64,000 nt of DNA, from contig JAQFVV010000286.1 of NCBI GenBank assembly GCA_028023455.1, positions 773,870-837,869 of the forward strand, written 5' to 3'. The translations under genes were made by a program, and so were the position numbers. Position 1 is the first letter of the stretch. Each line of letters opens with the position of its first letter. Shown piece after piece: positions 1-11,499 of the stretch. This DNA is from Epiperipatus broadwayi (Eukaryota; Onychophora; Udeonychophora; Euonychophora; Peripatidae). The notes beneath the pieces are model-generated. The model was not told where the DNA came from and made no database searches. It saw only the letters and a list, made by a program, of their open reading frames with translations.

Positions 1-97
1 GTCCAATTGTTGGAGGAATGAAAAGATTGAAGTCTGTCCATTAACGTTTAAAGAATTGTTATTTTAATGTAAGAGAAGCACTAATGTAAGACAAGCA

Positions 98-101
<4 letters not shown>

Positions 102-150
<49 letters not shown>
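102..150. repeat. (TA)n microsatellite
   Basis: An almost pure TA dinucleotide run of about 49 bases directly borders a family-2 hammerhead repeat fragment that starts near 151. Many mobile fragments in this window end in such arrays. Confidence 0.95.
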
Positions 151-154
<4 letters not shown>

Positions 155-300
155 GGTGGAGATTATGATCTAGCCAAACTGATTAGTGCTAGTTCTATAT
201 GAAATACATATATTGGGGATTATTTATCTTTTTTATATGTGTATGATCATGTGTACTGGTTTCTTTAGATGGAGTGAAGAATAAATATGGACTGATATAT
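151..300 (+). mobile_element. Family-2 hammerhead repeat, fragment
   Basis: This fragment aligns by eye with the repeats at 6608-6800 and 22098-22337. It has the CCAA segment, a degenerate hammerhead core (CTGATTA at 179-185, so conserved G8 is T), GAAATACATATA at 201-212 followed by TTGG, and then the GATTATTTATC segment. The core change makes this copy probably inactive. It runs directly out of the (TA)n array at 102-150. Confidence 0.6.
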
Positions 301-2327
301 ATATATTGTAATGGATGTTTAAGACACCATTACAAAAATTATAATTTTATAGGGGTGAAGAAAATAAAATAAATTTTTATATAAAATTTCGTTTGTAAAA
401 CTTGATTAAAAGTTTTTTTTTAATGCTTGTACAAATATATATGTATGTACCTGGCAATTATATTTTAAAACCACAGCTATCTTTGGTTTTTAATTTTGAA
501 AAAAAAAAAAAAGAAAACTAAGATTACTTTTTTTTTTATAAATGTATGTAAAAGTAAATTATATAAATAAATTGCTTTTCAGATTTGGGAATTTAGCTTG
601 ATAAGAATAATTAAAAAGAAAAAAAACAAAAAGAAAAGAATTTTTCATTAGTTAATTCCTAGATCTGTAAAGGGCAATTTATTTCATTAATTAGATAACT
701 ATTGTTAGCTAGATAGAGAATTTTTAAATTTTAATTAAAAAGAAAAAGTTTTGTAATTAGGAGATATGATTCAGCTATAACAAGTTTTAATCAGGCCTTC
801 TGATTATCTTAGACTAACTCTAGAATACTTGCATCAAGTAGAATACTTGCACCAGCTCGTGGAGACAGACCCCAACTTGGAAAGAGAGAATTGCACAACC
901 TCTGCATACTTCCGCCAACTCTGAGAGATACTTGCACAAACTATTCCTGCCAAAAATACTTGGAAAGAATGGTTCCTGCATATTCTGAAAGCTGATCCGG
1001 TAATTATTCTACCTAGAATGAACATTAAACTTACAGCAAGAATATTTTCTTTACCATGATGTGCTAAGCTTCTCACCAGGACAGGTTTAGACATCCTGTG
1101 TCTTCATTAACTGCCTTTAATGCCATAAGAACCGGTTCCAAAGAAACCACTAACCAACTCACCCAAGCCTACCATCAGTGAATCCAGAGCAACGGACTAT
1201 ACTTAAGAAGTCTAGTGCACTAGCATTTAAATAAATTATTAAGGTATCTTACATTTTTGCAATTTAAATAATGTTGTCTTAGATTTGTTTGTTTTTTTAA
1301 ATATAAATGTTTTTTTTTCAAGTTGTATCTTATGTAATTCGATTTCTGTGTGCTTGATATTTTTTTCTTTTTTAACAAGTGCTAGTTTCAAACCTATTAC
1401 TGTCTGTCCTATTTAAGTCTTAGTAAGTAAGATAGTAGTTTATTTTAATCTTACATTCCTTTTTATTATAGAAAGCAGTCTGGATATTACAGACTATTTT
1501 AATTGACTTCTGGCTCATGACCCATTTTATTATTAGTTATACTTATGTCATGAAACTTTAATTATTTATAATAGACTATTATGAAATATAATAGTTTTTA
1601 GTTTTATTTCTTCAAGCTTCCAATTCATTTATTAGGGGCATGTATGATCATTTTAATCCCTCTCAATAGATAGATCATGAGCTCCTAGCCTGTCTCACTC
1701 AGAGGGAGGTCAATTGATTGAAAGTAATAACTTTCAACACTCTTTTATTATTATTGTTTTTGGAAGCTACCTTCGCATTTCTTTGGTTTTGACATAAGCT
1801 TACATAACGAAGATTCAGCCTTTTCCTACCTATGGGTTATAAGCAGGAAGCTAACCTCCCTTGTCTTGTGTGAGATCACTGTATACTTACTAATACTTCT
1901 GTTACTGTCAGCATTTTGCACTCTTTCACGCACAGGAAATCGCTCTCTAAACCATATAAAATAATTTACTTTAATTTTGACGAATGTGTGAGTAGTACAT
2001 TTTAAGTGTATTTTAAAATTTGTTATTTAGATTTGCTTATTTAACCATGCTACTAATAAAATATTTATTCTTTTTTTTTTACTTAGTTGATCGTTTTCTG
2101 TTGCTACCTTTCCAACTCTCTGAACAAAACATAGATCTCATTTGCTTGATTGAGCTAGCCTGGTGCATTCGATTTGCATATCCTGTAACCCCTTAAAAAT
2201 AAATGTCTAGTTCCGATTTTTGGACTAGTGGCGCCCTTGTGGTCAATATATGCAAGTCCAAAGCTTTTGTCTGGTATAATATATATGTATGTATATATAT
2301 ATATGTTCACTAGATGGAGCTTACTAC
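301..2327. other. AT-rich stretch without a recognised gene
   Basis: I see homopolymer runs and no convincing coding sequence. Around 830-950 the phrase GATACTTGCA or GAATACTTGCA recurs about four times at irregular short spacing, a small degenerate repeat. CACTAGATGG and CTAGTGGCGC motifs near 2223 and 2311 resemble the GGCGC motif in the TIRs at 9.4 and 19.6 kb. Confidence 0.5.
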
Positions 2328-2830
2328 TAGCTCCAAACAAGCTTTAATTATAAGTGCCAGCAGGAAAAGAATTCAAAATCTCTATCATACTATCCTCATC
2401 TCCAGACCAATTGGTTTCGAGCTTAATGGCTCACCTCAGTGAAGAGTTAGGATTTTCAGAAACTAGATCTAAAACTCCAACCCAGAGCATTTATTTAATA
2501 CATTACTATCAGTGTGAAAATTCAAATTTTTCAGAAATGTAAATTTCCTCAAATCTACCTTTACAAACCAGATAGCTATATGGGTCTGAACTCAGTTCAG
2601 TTTCACTATATATTAATAGCTAAAGCAATATTACATCACAAAAGCCTTCAAGGATACACTTATAATAATAAACAAGTCACAAATTGTGCAATTTGCCTTT
2701 AAGCTTGTGCTAAAATGTTCACTAGTTCCAAACAAGCTTTAATTATAAGTGCCAACAGAGAAAGAATTCAAAATCTCTATCACACTATCCTCATCTCCAG
2801 ACCAATTGGTTTCAAACTGTTGTGTACATT
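2328..2830 (-). mobile_element. Family-1 hammerhead repeat, tandem of 395-bp units
   Basis: A unit beginning near 2340 (GCTTTAATTATAAGTGCCA) starts again near 2735, giving a 395-bp direct tandem with one complete and one partial copy. Each copy carries, on the minus strand, GAAACCAATTGGTCTGGAGA, the 3' half of a hammerhead ribozyme. The complete unit also has the 5' half. Segments such as TGGGTCTGAACTCAGTTCAG near 2581 are shared with the element inserted at 16923-17377. Tandem monomers with one hammerhead each match the retrozyme type of non-autonomous retroelement. That class name is inference from architecture. Confidence 0.7.
2399..2445 (-). ncRNA. Hammerhead ribozyme motif, family 1, near-intact
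   Basis: On the minus strand: a 6-bp stem I (TCTTCA with TGGAGA, one G-U pair), a core CTGAGGT (only A9 changed to T from CTGANGA), a 4-bp stem II GAGC-CATTAA-GCTC, then GAA, and a self-complementary stem III ACCAATTGGT followed by C17. Cleavage would fall after the C complementary to G2405. The palindromic stem III suggests a dimer-active, minimal-helix-III type. The A9 change probably impairs activity. Confidence 0.7.
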
Positions 2831-5659
2831 TTAATAAATAGTTAAATATTTAAATTTTTGACAATGAAGAACCATTTAATAAAAGTTTAATGAATATAAA
2901 TAAATCTCCTAGTCACGGCTTTTAAAAGATGATTATATAGAATATTGTAATATGAGGTTCATTATTAAGTAACCATTTTAACCCTCATTATTAACACTGT
3001 TCCATTGATTTGCTCTTATTTATGTATTGTGTTGAAAAAAAATTGTTTTTATTCATTCAATTTATGTTTTAAAGATATTTTATGTCATATCAAATCTTTA
3101 ACCTCACATTTTAATTCCATGCTCTAATATCTAATAAAGATGTTAACAGGAGATGAATAGAAAGAGTATGCATACAATATATTATATTATTTGACTAATG
3201 TACTTGTGAGGGTCACCCTAATATAAAGAGAATTATTGTCTGTGTGCACAATTATAAAACTAAATTTAGATACATCTAGTCATGGTTACAAAAACCAGAA
3301 TTTAGAAACATTTGTGGTATTAAATGTTGGAAGTATGTTAACATTATTTCACAGAGACAAAAAGTGATGTTTGATGTAACATTACTTCTGGTGAATAAAT
3401 CATCCAGTTTAAAGAGTGTTTATTTTAATTGAAAAAATGACTACCTTTTAAATAATATTTATAAAATTTCAAGCACATTTGTAAAGAGATATGTTAATGA
3501 TTACATTCATATGGATCTGGATGAGAAGATCACTCAGATTATTTATATGTATTTATTTAAATTCAGTGTACTATTTTGATATGCTATTTATTTACATATA
3601 TGGATTAATTTATATGCCCTTACCACCTAATTTTCTATTATACATTTATTTATTGGATGTAACTTCATACATGTTATCAGGAATAAAATTTGGTGCATCC
3701 AAACAGAGATCTTCAAAAAATAATCTCTGCATTTTTTTCTATATAATATATAGATGGTTGAATTACTAGTTAAGATACAATGATATCAAAGATTAAAGAG
3801 AATTAAATATTTGAATCTCATGTTGAAATTCTAAAATCAATGTATTTACTAAAGAAAATTTAGATAGTAATTTGCCAAATATATTTAAATATTACTTTTA
3901 TAAAAGCTTTGCTTCCAAGTATATTTTATTTTAATCTTATAACATATTCTAAACATAAAGTTTTATAAAGAACTTAACTAAGAATAAAAATATTTAGCAA
4001 AATGACTTTTATACAGACAGATTTTTTTTTTTTGTTATTGCTTTCATGTCATTTTTTGAAATTTCTATATAAAAAGAGCCTAACTATATATATTTATTAT
4101 TTAAACAGTTAAATAAAAGAATATATTTAGTTTTTATCGTAAAAAAAAAAAAAGAAGAAGAATATATTTATTACATTTGACAAATGTTAATATTGACTTT
4201 CAAATGTTATAACAATGATGATAATTATTATATCAAAAAAATACTGAGGAAGATATAAAATAGTAATTGATATATAATAAACTTAAGAAATAAAAAAATT
4301 TACTTGCATATATTAAAAATGGTATTAAAAAGGCTTTAATTCAAAATCGGATATAGTTTGCCATGGCCAGAACTAATTCAAATATAAATTATTATAATGT
4401 TATGAAAAATAAATATTTTTACTTTTAACAAACGCAAACTTGTCTATTTGAAAAGTCATTATAATTAAAACTAAGTTTTGCAAGTTGTCAGAACAGATTA
4501 GTTTTGAGATATCTAAAGTGACAGATAAAGAAATTGACCTTCAGATATGAGGGTTAACTGTGACTAATTAACAACTAATGCCAGAGGAAGAGTATTTTAA
4601 TATTAGATATATCATATTTTTTTAGTATTTAAATAAAAATGAACTTCATAAATTATGGAGATTAATCATTTCTCAAGAAGTTGAAGAAAATGGTGACCTA
4701 AAATACTATGCCCTGCAGAGGTTGAGTCAATTGATTATAAAATAATGTAGGTGGCGCTTTAAAATTTAGTATTGTTTTGTAATGGTCATCTGAAAATGAC
4801 GAATTCATTAATTAATTTTAAAATATTAGTAAAAATAAAATCAGCTATAAAAACAAATTAGTTATTTAAATTAATATTAATTTGTTCATATTTTAGACTT
4901 TTTCATATTTATTCAAAATATTATTAGCACAATAATGTTTGTTTATTTTTCGTTATTAAAAATCAACAGAAAATATGAGTACAGATAATTGAATAGTCTT
5001 GGAGAATATATATATGAAAGTAAAATATAGCAATATATATTTACATTTATGTGATATTGCTGTTAGTAATATAATAATAATGATGATGATGATGAAACAT
5101 AGGAAATTAATAGTAATGTATTAATAAAGAAATATATTATAAGAATGTAATATTCAATTATAATATTTTTAGTTTATTATGAAATAAAATATTTGTAATA
5201 AATTGTATTACAAAATGTAGAAAAATAGTATTTTAGGAAATTTAGTATAAAAAGAAAACTCGAATGCAGAAGAATTTGTGCTATAACCAAGAATTCAAAT
5301 AAGAAATGTTTGGTTAAATAATGTCAAAAAGAAAGAATATTCTTTAAACTCCTCTTCTATCAAATTTCTTCCTGGGTGACTCCCAAAACTAGTCATATTT
5401 TTTTTTCTCTGCAATATAAATTTATTCTGTTATAAGAGTGAAGAAATACATATTAATGTTGATAATAATATTAAATAATCGTTTTAATGACAAATCAATG
5501 AAGTTCAGTTCCTAAATAGAAAAAAATATGTAAATATTTATTTATAACTACAAAAAAAAAAAAAAAAAATGAAAAGCAATGTTGTAGTAATAAATAAATG
5601 AAAGTAATATAGAAATTCATTAGAAAAAAACAAATGTAATAAAATTTTTTCTCAACCTT
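2831..5659. other. AT-rich stretch without a recognised gene
   Basis: Only short spurious open frames are present. The stretch contains poly-A and poly-T runs and a short GATGAT run near 5082-5095. I see no domain motif, splice-site pattern or structured repeat I can name. Confidence 0.5.
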
Positions 5660-6345
5660 ATTATTAAATAAAACACACAGAGTTATTATATACCTGTGTC
5701 TATATATGTAATATACAGAGTATATAAACACAGACTTTCACACGACCGACCACTATCCACACTATCTCATAACACTGATACACTTGAACACACATATGTT
5801 GAAAAGATAAATAATCACAAATATACATATTTCATGCTAAACCAGCAATCATCAGTTGGTCCAGATTACCATCTCTACACATATATGCTATAAGTGTTCA
5901 GATATATATTAAGATAGCCAATCCTCATACTTTAATGGACAGGCTTCAATCTACCTCCACACTCCAACTTTTCAACCATCCATCCAATTGAAAATCTGAT
6001 GATGTAATGCTCAAAAGCCACCCTGAGACCAAGATTCTTGTGACACTCCATGTTAACCTAAGGTCAATCTGATCCCTCATGCACAGGACATAATCCATTT
6101 AATACATATACAAGGAATGGTCAGACATCTCTACTATGTAATAACTGAAACACACAAGCTTATTATATACCTGTGTCTATATATGTAATATACAGGATAT
6201 ATGAATACAAACTTTCACATGACCCACCACTCTTCACACTATCTCATAACACTGATACCCTTGAACACACATATGCTGAAAAAATAAATAATCACTAATA
6301 TTCATATTTCATGCTAAACCAGAAATCATCATTTGGTCCAGATTA
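5660..6345 (-). mobile_element. Family-2 hammerhead repeat, tandem of 477-bp units
   Basis: The segment TACCTGTGTCTATATATGTA occurs at 5691 and again at 6168, a direct tandem with period 477. The first unit is complete and the second stops near 6345, where an inverted copy begins. Each unit carries on the minus strand a hammerhead motif. The first copy keeps CTGATGA and GAAA; the second has ATGATGA. Other shared segments are CTATCTCATAACACTGATAC and AAGATAAATAATCAC, also seen at 21-22.7 kb. Confidence 0.75.
5817..5860 (-). ncRNA. Hammerhead ribozyme motif, family 2
   Basis: Minus strand: ACCAA, the core CTGATGA (complement of 5849-5855), a stem-II hairpin TTGCTGGTTTAGCAT, then GAA and a short AT-only stem III ending in the putative cleavage nucleotide A. 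Stem I pairs four of five positions with the downstream TTTGT. All canonical core nucleotides are present, but stems I and III are weak, so activity is uncertain. Confidence 0.6.
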
Positions 6346-6830
6346 CATAGTTGGTCAGTTAATACATAGTAAAAATGTCTACCCATCCCTTGTATATGTA
6401 TTAAATGGATTATGTCCTGTGCATGAGGGGTCATATTGATCTTAGGTCAACATGGATGTGACAAGAATTTTGGCCTCAGGATAGCCTTTGAGCATTACAT
6501 CATCAGATTTTCAATTAGATGGACGGTTGAAGTGTTGGAGTGTGGAGTAGATTGAAGCATATCCATTAAAGTATAAGGATTGGCTATCTTCATATATATC
6601 TGAGCACTTATAGCATATATGTGTAGAGATGGTAATCTGGACTAACTGATGACTGCTGCTTTAGCATGAAATACAGATATTGGTGATTATTTATCTTTTG
6701 AACATATGTGTGTTCAAGTGTATCAGTGTTATGAGATAGTGTGGAGAGTGGTGGCTCATGTGAAAGTCTCTGTTCATACAACCTCATTATTATAAAATGT
6801 ATCAACATATAAATTACTTTTTTTATAATC
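6346..6830 (+). mobile_element. Family-2 hammerhead repeat, inverted copy
   Basis: This is an opposite-strand copy of the units at 5660-6345. Shared landmarks include CATAATCCATTTAATACATA against TATGTATTAAATGGATTATG and the CATCATCAGATTTTCAATT segment. The two orientations meet at about 6346, giving a tail-to-tail pair and a large snap-back potential between 5.7 and 6.8 kb. The right end near 6780-6830 runs into unrelated AT-rich sequence. Confidence 0.75.
6641..6684 (+). ncRNA. Hammerhead ribozyme motif, family 2, canonical core
   Basis: Stem I ACTAA pairs with TTGGT at 6680-6684 (one G-U pair). The core CTGATGA is at 6646-6652, the stem-II hairpin TGCTGCTTTAGCA follows, and GAA is at 6668-6670. 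Stem III begins at A6671 and the putative cleavage is after A6679. Stem III is weakened by a G in the position that pairs in sister copies. This is the best-preserved core of family 2 in the window. Confidence 0.65.
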
Positions 6831-9379
6831 ATCTGTTGTTCATATATTTCGTTTGTATTTTAATATTTATCGGTTGAAGTGCTATTTAATTTTCTATATT
6901 AAATTTTCAAACAAATTTCGAAGGTTTATCCCATACATTTGCAATGATATATGTATGCTAAATTTAAGCACATTTGCAAAAAAAAAGACAGATGAAATAG
7001 TGCAAATAATGGGAAATATAACAGTGGAATTTGGATATAAAATATTAAGATTTTATTATTAGATGAATATATAATGGACGGCACATATCTATTGACAAAA
7101 TATAAAATAACAATATAAATGTTAAGTTAAAAATTGGGCAAAGCTTACTTTTATTTACATAATATCATTTAATATCTAGTTGCCAAATTGGATATGAGTA
7201 AAAAATCATAATTATTTGTCATTATTTTTATTTTTAATGCTAATCCAATATTCAAAGTTTAATATATATATATATATATTTAAACCAGGCCCTATTATAT
7301 AATATTTAATGGCACATATATATATATATATATATATATATTGTGCCATTACAATTTGGTCACTAGCCAAATTTATAGTAATGTGCATGTAGAAAAGGTA
7401 AACCAAAATCATCATCACATTTTTATATAACCATAAATGAAGCTGTAGGGCATCCAAGTTCAAACCCTACAAGGTCCAGTTCTAAAAGCTTTAAATAGAG
7501 AGAGAGTGGGTCAACAATTATATGCTTTATTTGTTTGTGTGTTGATAGAAAGGTAATACACACATTTAAACTATTCAATTTTAATTTTTCTTTAAAAAGC
7601 AAAGTTATAATGCATACGTATAGGCAGTGTATGTGTAAACTATTTAATTGTTTTATATTTCAAATATTCAACATTTCAACTTTCTTTAAAACTAACCTAT
7701 GCTTGATCAATTCTAATATCTTATTCTATACTTCTATTTTCTTTTCTATAATTGTAATTGGGATTTAAAAGTTACAAATTTAATTAAATAATAGGGTTAT
7801 AATTACTAAGCTAGCAATTATATTATTTAATGTTAGTTTATGAATGATTTGAAATAATGAAGGATGTGTGTACATTACATACAGAAATTTACATTTATTA
7901 AATATTGAAAGAAAAGGAAGGATTAAATCTGTCAAATTATTTTTTTTTGTACAATTTTATGTTAAAAGAGGAAATCTGTTTAATCAGACATCTATCTTTG
8001 TAGCAATTCTTTTTGTAAATGATTGTTTTTCACTTTGGAGCTTATAATGGGTGAGAGCTCTAATTTTGAAATTGTCTTATCTTAAGATCTAAAGAAGGAA
8101 GCTCAAAAATTTGAAGTGTTACCTAGATGTAAAAAAAAAAAAGAAAGGAAATAAGGATTAAGTCTGATTTTTAAACAAAAGTGTCTAGAAAAAGGATTAA
8201 ACTTTTCAGTTGAAAAATAATTTAGTTGAAAATAAATTAGAGATCTAATTAAAACAAATTTGTCCAAAAATAGCAAGTGACGCTATCTCTGATTGGTTAA
8301 GTTAGCTAAAAATTGGATATAAAAAGTGTCTGGAATTATTATTATTGTGATTATGATTCAGATTATTAAACTATTAAATTGAATGTTGAAAATATAAGAA
8401 ATGGCTGGCTAGAAAAATTATATGTATGTCCCATCTTTTCCGGACCATCTGGGGAAGCTGCACATCACATAGGAAAGAAAAGATGTGTTTAAAATAATAT
8501 TCTACACCTTTCAACTGACCAGAGAAATAAGATGTTTTTAATAGAAGGAAGAAAGCATTCACCTGCATTCAAAGAAGATGAATTAATCTACTGATAAATA
8601 TTAATCATCAAGTCCAATTAATTGTTACAACAACTGATTTTAAACTCAAGAAAATTTATAAATGTGAAAACAACTGCTGTATTTCATCCACATGCTTGAC
8701 AGGAAGAGAAGAAAAATTAATATGATTTCCAAATTATCCACTAAAGCAAATAACCTCAATAGAGTCATCATCATCAAATAGTTATACATCTCAAGAAAGA
8801 GATTGTTCCCACGTAAAATGGAAATGGTAGCTGCAGAAATATAGACATTATACAAGACAAGTTTGAACCCTTGGAAATTTGCCACAAACAAAAGATCGGT
8901 AATATGACTTTTTATATCTATTTTCTTTATGATAACAGTCTTAATAAACATTTTAGCAATAAAGTGGTATATTTTATTTAAAGAACTTTTAAAGACTATT
9001 CAGATCAATTAAAACAAGAATGTCTTACTAATAATAACTTTGAGCTTCATAAATGATCTTGAATGTATGAAAATTATTTGTTTATTAGTTTTACAGTTAT
9101 GAAAAATATTAATGTGTAAAACAATTTTTTTTATGGTATTATGATTTTAGTTTTAACTAATATATTATTATTATTTTGGTTTTAAATAATATTTTGTTAT
9201 TATGGGATAAAACACGCACATACATAATAATATTTTATATGTGTATAATTGCGAGTGAATGTGAAATTAGAATATTAGATTATTTTGTTTCAAGTTAAGT
9301 ATAGCATTTCAGAGGTAGAAGAGCGGGGGAGAAAATAATTTAAAACTTGTTTCTAAAACTTGCTCTTTCAATTCTATTA
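6831..9379. other. AT-rich stretch without a recognised gene
   Basis: Contains (TA)n arrays at about 7261-7280 and 7315-7340 and several homopolymers. Open frames here show no domain or compositional sign of coding. No element boundary is visible until the direct repeat at 9380. Confidence 0.5.
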
Positions 9380-9387
9380 ACATTTTC
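9380..9387. repeat. Left target-site duplication of the long-TIR element
   Basis: ACATTTTC, identical to 19807-19814 and exactly adjacent to the outer end of the left arm. The flanking bases differ on both sides (A/C before, G/T after), so the repeat is exactly 8 bp. Confidence 0.65.
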
Positions 9388-9680
9388 GGAAGTGGTTGGC
9401 AGACTGTACTGTCACTGCTAGAGGTGCTGTTTCTGTGTTTTCACACAGAACATACAGGGTAGGGGCCTCAAAAGCAGACGACGCTTTTTCTGCCGATAGG
9501 TGGCGCTGTTCACCATGCGTATGCACAGGAACCTTCCACAAGCTGGCTGGCAGCTTGCATCGTCTGCTACCAAGAACCTAGGTGGCACTGATTGCCGTAA
9601 ACACATCTAGCTTATGTGTCGTCTGCTATCAGAAACTACCAAGATTCTAGCCCACTACGCGGCGCTGTTTCTCCACGTTA
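9388..9680 (+). repeat. Four ~80-bp subterminal repeats with GGCGCTG core
   Basis: The motif YTAGRKGGCGCTG recurs near 9415, 9493, 9575 and 9652, spaced 77-82 bp, in one orientation. Neighbouring CGTCTGCTAYCA segments repeat too. The core resembles the CTCF consensus (CCACTAGGTGGCGCTG). Subterminal repeats are also typical transposase-binding sites, so either role is possible. The block is visibly richer in GC and CpG than its surroundings. Confidence 0.7.
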
Positions 9681-9962
9681 CACACGGTAAAAACAGCAAC
9701 CTCTAAACGCCTCATTGCTAACGTTTATGAACATAGTACTTAAAACATTCAGGGCCTATAATGTACAGGGGTGAATAATTTATAAAGTCATAACTATTTA
9801 AATATACGGTCAAACGTAATAATTTTACATTCTATTTCACCATTTCATGAATCGATGTATTTTTAAAGTATGACTTTGTAAAAAGCGATCTGTTTTTTTA
9901 ATTATTTACTCTAAAAGTGGTTTTTTTTTTTGTAAATAAAACAAAACGTGAGTTTCGGTCTG

Positions 9963-9993
<31 letters not shown>

Positions 9994-11158
9994 GCTAATT
10001 TTTTTCCCTACGGCAGTATATCGTTCAAAAATGTATTATTTTAAAAGAACATTGTTTGTAAAACTTTTTTTTTTTACACTTTCAATTAATATTTTCAATA
10101 AATTTTAAAGTAATATAAATTATATTTCGGTTTATAGATTACTATTTCGAAAAATAAAGTGTTAGTTGCGTGCTGGGTATATCTTGTGTGCTTGTTACTC
10201 GCGAGCAATAATTCGAAGATATCTTTATCAAAACTTCCTCTCACAATAATATTAAAGGCATAAATATTTATTGAAATTGTATTTAAAATTTTAGAATCAT
10301 TTTAATAACTAAAAATATCATATACTCACAAGGAAATTTCAAAATAATAGGTTTAATAAGTACCGTATGAGAAAAGTAAGAGTCAGAAAAAAAAAAAAGA
10401 TTTAGAGCAAAATATATATACATTTAATATCTTTATTGATGGTTGGAATTTAAAAAGTTTCTTTCAAAACTGATGCTCGTGTTAGGCTTGTATACTGTTA
10501 AAATTAAAACTATTCATCCTCATAAATAATTTGGAAGACATTGCCTGTCAAAATTGGATAATCATTGAAAATTATATATGATCTTAATAGCCTAAAATTC
10601 AGAAGCCTGATAGTACTGTCTTTGCCAGTGCACTGTTTCTTTCTTTCATTATTGATACATAAGTAAGAACAGGTAAAACACATTTATTAAAAATCTTGCT
10701 TTACAGACACATAGATATATTTCCTTTTAGTATCAAGTTATTTCTACCAAAAGCACTCCAACCAAGTTTAATCCTATGATTAATTTCATCCATTATGTTT
10801 CCATATGTATTAATAATCTGACCAAGTTGTTTGTAACTGTTAACTTCTTCTAACTCATCATAATCAATCTTTATTTTCATATTTTGAGAAAATCCATTAA
10901 ACTTTACTTTAGTCTTTTAACATTTATCTTTAGTCCTACTTTCATCTGATAACTCCTGCAACATTTCCTGCAGCTCTGAAGCATAAGTTGCAAAAACAAC
11001 TACATCATCTGCAAAATCTAAATGACTTAAATAATCTCCATTTACTTTCACTCCTTTAGCTTCCCATTTTAATCCACAAAATATTTCTTGCAGCACTGCT
11101 GTAAAAAGTTTTGGAGATATGGAGTTATCTTGTCTTACACCCTTCTCAATGCTGACTT
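9388..11158 (+). repeat. Left terminal inverted repeat (about 1.77 kb)
   Basis: Inverse complement of 18030-19806. From the outside inward it holds four GGCGCTG subrepeats (9388-9680), an AT-rich segment with long A and T runs, and part of an RTE reverse-transcriptase gene on the minus strand (about 10630-11158). Differences from the right arm are mainly homopolymer length and CG-to-TG/CA transitions. For example GGTGCTG at 9423 stands where the right arm has GGCGCTG. Confidence 0.9.
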
Positions 11159-11165
11159 TAATAAT
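10630..11165 (-). pseudogene. RTE LINE reverse-transcriptase fragment in left TIR
   Basis: Read on the minus strand this matches the RT segment at 18024-18540. It includes the QGDSISPKLF region, the LDFADDVVVFAT catalytic motif near 11005-11035, and downstream thumb sequence ending at a junction near 10640. The same junction occurs in the right arm, so LINE truncation came before or accompanied the arm duplication. The gene is cut off at the inner arm border. Confidence 0.85.
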
Positions 11166-11499
11166 CTTTGTTAAAAAATAAATTTACTGATAAAGATTTC
11201 ATAAGTTTTCCAATCAGCTTCTAAAAGCTTATAACTAAATCCTCTCATTCATTCCCAGACAGAATTATTTAGACTGCAAGTGAGACTTTGTTAAGAGAAA
11301 GCAAAATTACGCTGGAAAATGAGACACCAACAATACAAATCTAATATCACTTATGTTGAGAGAAAAATCTATTAAATCTTAAACTAGACAAATCTATAAG
11401 CATTCTTCCTGCTAGCAAGAGCAATGTAACATTTGTAAATGGATAATAGTAATTATGATACAATAAGAGCTTCTCCCAACAGACTAAAAGTCCCATACT

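Noticed and set aside
7440-7490. Minus-strand GGGTTTGAACTTGG, B-box-like
   Set aside because: No A box or repeat boundary. A single short match in AT-rich DNA is not enough.
8374-8951. Minus-strand open frames of 64 and 101 codons that might be a small gene
   Set aside because: No recognisable motif and composition like the surroundings. There is no start context or splice structure to support them.
9396-9606. Overlapping 61-65 codon open frames on both strands in the TIR ends (also at 19588-19838)
   Set aside because: They arise from the GC-richer ~80-bp subterminal repeats. They overlap on opposite strands and show no domain, and the repeat structure explains them better.
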